NCBI GenBank assembly: GCA_021850555.1
Contig: JAJZLX010000476.1
Location: 1 to 5,242 of the forward strand
DNA: 5,242 nt
Direction of reading: 5' to 3'
DNA from: Pseudomonadota bacterium
GTDB taxonomy: Bacteria; Pseudomonadota; Gammaproteobacteria; Steroidobacterales; Steroidobacteraceae
The stretch's first letter is position 1. Every line of letters starts with the position of its first letter. The position numbers and the translations under genes were made by a program. Shown piece after piece: positions 1 to 5,242 of this stretch. Below the pieces are notes generated by a model. It saw only the letters and a list, made by a program, of their open reading frames with translations, was not told the DNA's origin and did no database searches.

Positions 1-432
1 ATGCATCGTTCTCGCCCGTGAGCGCTCCGAGCGGCGCCTTGCCGGCGTTCGAGCCCGGCCGGCATGCCGCCGCGCGCTCGAACCCGGGAGGGAAGAAGAC
101 CGCGCGCGCATAGGGATCGAGGAGGACCTTCTGCGCACAGAACGCGTGACGAGCGAAGCCGCCGGCGGACTTCGGGCCGCTTACCGAGTAGGCGTAATAG
201 CGTGCGCCCCGGGCGGCACGCGCCGGGATGCGGCAGTGCCAGATGCGCCCGGACTTGTTGCGCAGGTAGTCCATCGCGTAGATCGCGAGCGGCTTTGCGA
301 ATTCGGTTGCGCCGTAAAGGAGCAGTGTGACCGTCTCGGCATGCTTGGAGTACAGGGCGAAATTCCAGGCCTGCGCGTGTTCGCACCAGGTGGCGCCGAG
401 TGGCAGCGCCGTTCCCTCCACATCGGACCAAT

Positions 433-436
<4 letters not shown>
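1..436 (-). CDS. glgX: Glycogen debranching enzyme, GlgX/isoamylase type (partial, N-terminal 145 codons)
   Basis: This is the beginning of a GlgX/isoamylase-like enzyme, which hydrolyses alpha-1,6 branch points of glycogen after phosphorylase has trimmed the outer chains. It acts in the cytoplasm. The frame is open from an ATG at 436-434 to the window edge. Only the N-terminal beta-sandwich (CBM48-type) domain is present; the GH13 catalytic barrel lies outside. Diagnostic stretches are LPLGATW (residues 11-17), WNFALYSKHAETVTLLLY (24-41), KVLLDPYARAV (103-113), and a PPGFERAAA / RPGSNAGKAPLG segment (116-137) typical of this family. The ATG overlaps the glgP stop as ATGA (436-433), and no good Shine-Dalgarno is visible, which suggests initiation coupled to glgP translation. 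Function is inferred from family resemblance. A maltooligosyltrehalose hydrolase or branching enzyme shares the domain type, but the PLGATW and LLDPYARAV wording favours GlgX/isoamylase. Confidence 0.87.
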
Positions 437-2925
<2,489 letters not shown>

Positions 2926-2937
2926 GGGCAGCTCTGC

Positions 2938-2956
2938 GGCGCGGGTCCGGCGCGCC
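2938..2956 (-). repeat. GC-rich inverted repeat between the cytochrome gene and glgP
   Basis: GGCGCG and CGCGCC (6-bp arms, 7-nt loop) fill the middle of the 38-nt gap and end 12 nt before the glgP ATG. No run of T follows on the minus strand, so this is not a canonical intrinsic terminator. It may be a stabilising or processing hairpin between the redox and glycogen cistrons, or a chance product of GC-rich sequence. Confidence 0.35.
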
Positions 2957-2963
2957 GATCCAG

Positions 2964-3614
2964 TTAAGGCAGTGAAGCCAGGTAATCGGCGACGGCCTGC
3001 ATCTCCGGCTTGTGCAGCGTCTGAGCGACACCGTGCATGATCGCGACCTTGCGCATGTTGCTGCGGAAGGAGGCGAGCTGCTTCATGATGTACTCGGCGT
3101 GCTGGCCGGCGAGGCGTGGGTAGAACTTGCTGCCGAGCGCCTGCGGTCCGTGGCAGGCCGCGCACGCCGGCACGCCCTGCGACGCAATGCCATGATGGAA
3201 GATTTCATTGCCTTTGGCCACGAGGGCTGCGGGATGCGGCTTTCCGGGGCCGGTCTTCTGGTGTGAGAAGTACTGCGCCAGGGCGGTGATGGTCGCATTG
3301 GAGAGGCCGCTTGCCATGCCCCACATGTAGGCCACCGCGTACGGATCGCCGCGGGTGTGATCGCGGAACTCCTTCAGCTGCTGCTCGATGTACCAGGCGT
3401 GCTGGCCGGCGAGTCGAGGAAACATGGAATTCTTGCTGTTGCCGTCGACCCCGTGACAGGTGCCGCAGACCCCGATGGCGAGGTCCCTCGCCTGCGACGG
3501 TGGCGTGTACGCGCCCTCCTGCGCCGCGACCGGGAGACTCGCCGCGGTGAGCGCCGCCGCCGAGGCCGCGAGCAGGGCGCGGTGCAACCAGACCTTCAGA
3601 GCATCGATTCGCAT
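2964..3614 (-). CDS. Periplasmic dihaem cytochrome c, c4 family (Cyc1-like)
   Basis: This 216-residue secreted protein carries two haem-c sites, CGTCH (50-54) and CAACH (151-155), one in each of two similar halves. Met97 and Met193 lie in MxxxAxxL contexts and are the likely distal ligands. Each half has a PRLAGQHAxYI segment offset by 100 residues, typical of the duplicated cytochrome c4 fold. A Sec signal peptide covers roughly residues 1-31, with cleavage likely after VAA. It may instead remain as a membrane anchor. The ATG at 3614 is preferred over one at 3638: it has AGGTGG just upstream, and the earlier start would overlap the preceding gene. The role is periplasmic one-electron transfer. 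Lying 8 nt after a Cyc2-like gene, it occupies the position of cyc1 in the A. ferrooxidans rus operon, so it may accept electrons from the outer-membrane protein and pass them to an oxidase or bc1 complex. The partners are inferred. Confidence 0.92.
   Translation of the reverse strand: MRIDALKVWLHRALLAASAAALTAASLPVAAQEGAYTPPSQARDLAIGVCGTCHGVDGNSKNSMFPRLAGQHAWYIEQQLKEFRDHTRGDPYAVAYMWGMASGLSNATITALAQYFSHQKTGPGKPHPAALVAKGNEIFHHGIASQGVPACAACHGPQALGSKFYPRLAGQHAEYIMKQLASFRSNMRKVAIMHGVAQTLHKPEMQAVADYLASLP
3087..3413 (-). repeat. Direct repeat pair within the c4 cytochrome gene
   Basis: The 27-nt segments at 3087-3113 and 3387-3413 match at 25 positions, including 18 consecutive bases (3096-3113 and 3396-3413), exactly 300 nt apart. 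They encode the LAGQHA(E/W)YI segment of each haem domain. This is the DNA trace of the internal duplication that defines the cytochrome c4 fold. Confidence 0.8.
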
Positions 3615-3617
3615 GGT

Positions 3618-3626
3618 CCACCTCAG
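3618..3626 (-). promoter_or_regulatory. Ribosome binding site of the c4 cytochrome gene, overlapping the upstream stop
   Basis: On the minus strand the stop TGA of the Cyc2-like gene (3625-3623) runs into GAGGTGGACC and then the ATG at 3614. The AGG core is a usable Shine-Dalgarno about 6 nt from the start. Overlap of stop and ribosome site implies co-translation of the two cytochrome genes and supports the start at 3614 rather than 3638. Confidence 0.7.
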
Positions 3627-5017
3627 AATGCATACCACAGCAGGATGTTCAGCACGTTATTGTTGGAGGCGCTGCGGCCGAACCCGTCATAGTTGCTTCC
3701 CGCGCCGTTGAACTTGTTGTACGCGGTGTACTGGGCCACGAGCTTCACGTTGTACCAGGGCACGTAATCCAGCTGCGCGATGAACCCGTCGGTGTCCGGG
3801 GAGCCGTTGGCGCTCGTGACGACGCCGCAGTAGGCCTGATCGACCCCGGCGGCGCAGGTAGTGGGAGGGTATTCGCCCCTGTCGGTGCTGCCCGTGGTGT
3901 CGAACCAGCCCACCTGGGCGCCGTACTTGCGCCGGTAGTAGTAGCTCCCGGTGAGCTTGGTCACCGTCAGGACATCGTTCAGGTTGCTGGCGATCATGGG
4001 GTAGCTCGCGCCCCAGTGTATGGACTCGTGGATGCGGCTGCCGAACACGCTGAAGATGTTGTCCTCGCCGATGTACTGGTACTGGAAGTCCTCGCCGATG
4101 TCCAAGTAGGTGTTCCTTCGGCCCACCAGCGCCGTACCGCCGCCCGGGTACTCCGCGAAATCCTCCCCTACCGTGCCGACCTCGAGGGAATTCGCGCTCC
4201 AGTCGTACTCGTACGCCACGCGCCAGTACGGCGAGAGGCCATCGAGCACGTTGCTGTTGTTTGAGTCGATCAGGCCGTTGGTCCTGGACGGGCCGAGCGG
4301 GGCATAGTGGTAGCCGCCGAACTCCACATAGAGCGACTGGTCGTAGAAGCCGTACACGGTGAGGCCCGCCACATTCTGCGCCTGCTGCTCATCGAGCTGC
4401 ACGTCCGCCACGGGCGACACCGACGCATTCGCGTGCGACCAGGGGAAGCCCCATGCCGGCGTATCGTTCCACAGGTCCTGCACCGTCGGGTTGTTGTTCA
4501 GATCCAATCCGTAGGTGAGGGTGTTCTTCCCCGGCAGGACGACGAGCTTCGCGAAGCGCACGTCCGTATTGTCCATGTTGAAGTCGTTCTGGAAGCTCGT
4601 GTAGGTGATCTGGGCGAGCGTGCCGAGATGCGGCGCGATCTTGCCGGCGTAGAACAGGCTCAACTGCCGCGGGAATTCGGTCGTTCCGGCCTGCGTGGAG
4701 CCGTTCTGTACCGGCACGCGCTTGTCGACCTGGCTGTAGTTGATCTGCACCATGGCCGAGAGGTCCGGGATCTTCGAGAGCGACAGCAGCTGCTGGCGGG
4801 CGCTGCTCACGGCCCGCACCTGCCGGAGGTTGTCGAGCACGTAGCCATTGGCCTTGAACTGGCGCCCGAAGGGGGTCAGCTCCGGAAAGACCGTGTGGCA
4901 GGCGGCGCAGGCCATGCCGGTCTGGCGCGCGAAGCTCGGCACCGCCTGCGCCACCGGCGCAAGCAGTGTCAGCGCCGCAACAGCCGCCGCGAGCTGGAAT
5001 CTGGTGTGCAATCGCAT
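3623..5017 (-). CDS. Cyc2-like outer-membrane monohaem cytochrome-porin fusion
   Basis: This 464-residue protein starts with a Sec signal peptide (about 1-25, cleavage after AQA). Directly after it comes a small cytochrome segment, PSFARQTGMACAACH (27-41), with one haem site CAACH (37-41), followed by FPELTPFGRQFKANGY (44-59). From about residue 85 the sequence alternates short amphipathic, aromatic-rich segments with Gly/Asn/Ser-rich loops and ends NILLWYAF, the terminal-aromatic mark of outer-membrane barrels. A haem domain fused to a porin is the architecture of Cyc2, the outer-membrane Fe(II) oxidase of Acidithiobacillus and neutrophilic iron oxidisers (usually about 400-550 residues). 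The only other cysteines are C388 and C397, close enough to form a loop disulfide. The start at 5017 has a strong GGGAGGG site. The following gene encodes a c4 cytochrome, as in cyc2-cyc1. Related haem-porins also occur in organisms not known to oxidise iron, so the substrate is uncertain. The fusion architecture itself is well supported. Confidence 0.85.
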   Translation of the reverse strand: MRLHTRFQLAAAVAALTLLAPVAQAVPSFARQTGMACAACHTVFPELTPFGRQFKANGYVLDNLRQVRAVSSARQQLLSLSKIPDLSAMVQINYSQVDKRVPVQNGSTQAGTTEFPRQLSLFYAGKIAPHLGTLAQITYTSFQNDFNMDNTDVRFAKLVVLPGKNTLTYGLDLNNNPTVQDLWNDTPAWGFPWSHANASVSPVADVQLDEQQAQNVAGLTVYGFYDQSLYVEFGGYHYAPLGPSRTNGLIDSNNSNVLDGLSPYWRVAYEYDWSANSLEVGTVGEDFAEYPGGGTALVGRRNTYLDIGEDFQYQYIGEDNIFSVFGSRIHESIHWGASYPMIASNLNDVLTVTKLTGSYYYRRKYGAQVGWFDTTGSTDRGEYPPTTCAAGVDQAYCGVVTSANGSPDTDGFIAQLDYVPWYNVKLVAQYTAYNKFNGAGSNYDGFGRSASNNNVLNILLWYAF

Positions 5018-5022
5018 CTGAA

Positions 5023-5029
5023 CCCTCCC
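5023..5029 (-). promoter_or_regulatory. Ribosome binding site of the Cyc2-like gene
   Basis: Read on the minus strand, GGGAGGG lies just upstream of the ATG at 5017, with a 5-6 nt spacer. It is the strongest Shine-Dalgarno in the window and fixes the start of the haem-porin, in agreement with the signal peptide. The contrast with the weak sites before glgP and glgX suggests that the first gene of the cluster is translated most efficiently. Confidence 0.8.
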
Positions 5030-5034
5030 GAGGT

Positions 5035-5051
5035 TCCGTCACATGTACGGA
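5035..5051 (-). repeat. Short inverted repeat in the leader of the Cyc2-like gene
   Basis: TCCGT and ACGGA arms of 5 bp flank a 7-nt centre, ending 5 nt before the GGGAGGG ribosome site. It could be a small mRNA hairpin or half of an operator, but arms of 5 bp arise easily by chance. Only its position next to the start makes it worth recording. Confidence 0.25.
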
Positions 5052-5242
5052 CAGCCAGCAGCTTAAGTGGCACCAGGCGGCGCCGGCAGCACGGAAAATC
5101 CCCTCCGGTGTTTCGCAAAACCGAACCCCCCCGCGGGCGCGGCGGCTTTCGTATGACTATTGGCCGGAATCGGATTTAGGGAATGAGAGCCGCGTCACGG
5201 GCGCGGCGTCGAGACTCGGGTAAGGGAGCGGCGCGCGCGGTC

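Larger units (their letters stand above)
5018..5242 (-). promoter_or_regulatory. Upstream leader/promoter region of the cluster (no confident promoter)
   Basis: These 225 bases hold no convincing gene on either strand. On the minus strand a weak sigma-70-like pair is TTCCCT (5183-5178) and AATAGT (5161-5156) with a 16-nt spacer, matching about 3 of 6 and 4 of 6 consensus bases. This would give a leader of roughly 130 nt. It lies in the least GC-rich part of the region. No clear operator was recognised. The promoter could equally lie beyond the right edge, with an upstream gene in the same operon. Confidence 0.25.

Noticed and set aside
2926..3165. Upstream extension of the glgP frame to an ATG at 3165
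   Set aside because: These 80 codons overlap the cytochrome gene in another frame, are Arg/Ala-rich and show no phosphorylase homology. The ATG at 2925 matches the family N-terminus.
3615..3638. Earlier start for the c4 cytochrome at 3638
   Set aside because: It would add MVCILRWT before a normal signal peptide and overlap the preceding gene by 16 nt, while the ATG at 3614 has a good ribosome site.
5063..5078. Sigma-54-like GG-N10-GC element in the leader (minus strand)
   Set aside because: The GG and GC dinucleotides are correctly spaced, but most other consensus positions (the CAC after TGG, and the TT before GC) do not match.
5126..5132. Run of seven C (G on the coding strand) as a possible phase-variation tract
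   Set aside because: Seven bases is short for a hypervariable tract, and it lies in a GC-rich leader at no defined spacing to a promoter element.
4307..5179. Plus-strand open frame of 290 codons opposite the Cyc2-like gene
   Set aside because: It is antisense to a clearly supported secreted haem-porin, is rich in His, Arg, Val and Glu, and has no recognisable family motif. It runs into the leader region without its own plausible signals.

Overview
The window comes from a GC-rich Gram-negative bacterium, most plausibly a gamma- or betaproteobacterium. The evidence is GC-rich codon use, a secreted c4-type dihaem cytochrome, and an outer-membrane beta-barrel protein ending in an aromatic residue. 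The species cannot be fixed from this sequence alone. All supported genes lie on the minus strand and read from the right end towards the left: a Cyc2-like haem-porin (5017-3623), a c4-type dihaem cytochrome (3614-2964), glycogen phosphorylase glgP (2925-433) and the first 145 codons of a GlgX/isoamylase-type debranching enzyme (436-1, running off the left edge).

The first two genes form an apparent electron-transfer module. The Cyc2-like protein has a signal peptide, one CAACH haem site straight after it, and a long barrel-like region ending in WYAF. The next gene starts 8 nt downstream and encodes a secreted two-haem cytochrome. This order, fused haem-porin then c4-type cytochrome, matches cyc2-cyc1 at the head of the rus iron-oxidation operon of Acidithiobacillus ferrooxidans. 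By analogy the pair could pass electrons from Fe(II) or another extracellular donor through the outer membrane to the periplasm. The substrate is inferred, not shown, and no rusticyanin or terminal oxidase gene is in view.

The last two genes form a glycogen breakdown module. GlgP phosphorolyses alpha-1,4 chains and the debranching enzyme removes the stubs. Their coding regions overlap by 4 nt in an ATGA arrangement, which implies translational coupling. Only 38 nt separate the cytochrome stop from the glgP start, and no terminator with a U-tract is visible there. All four genes may therefore share one transcript, linking extracellular electron transfer and storage polysaccharide use in an unusual way.

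The right end (5018-5242) is non-coding as far as I can tell. It holds a strong ribosome binding site for the Cyc2-like gene, a short inverted repeat in the leader and a weak promoter candidate. The long plus-strand open frames across the window look like antisense shadows of the real genes.
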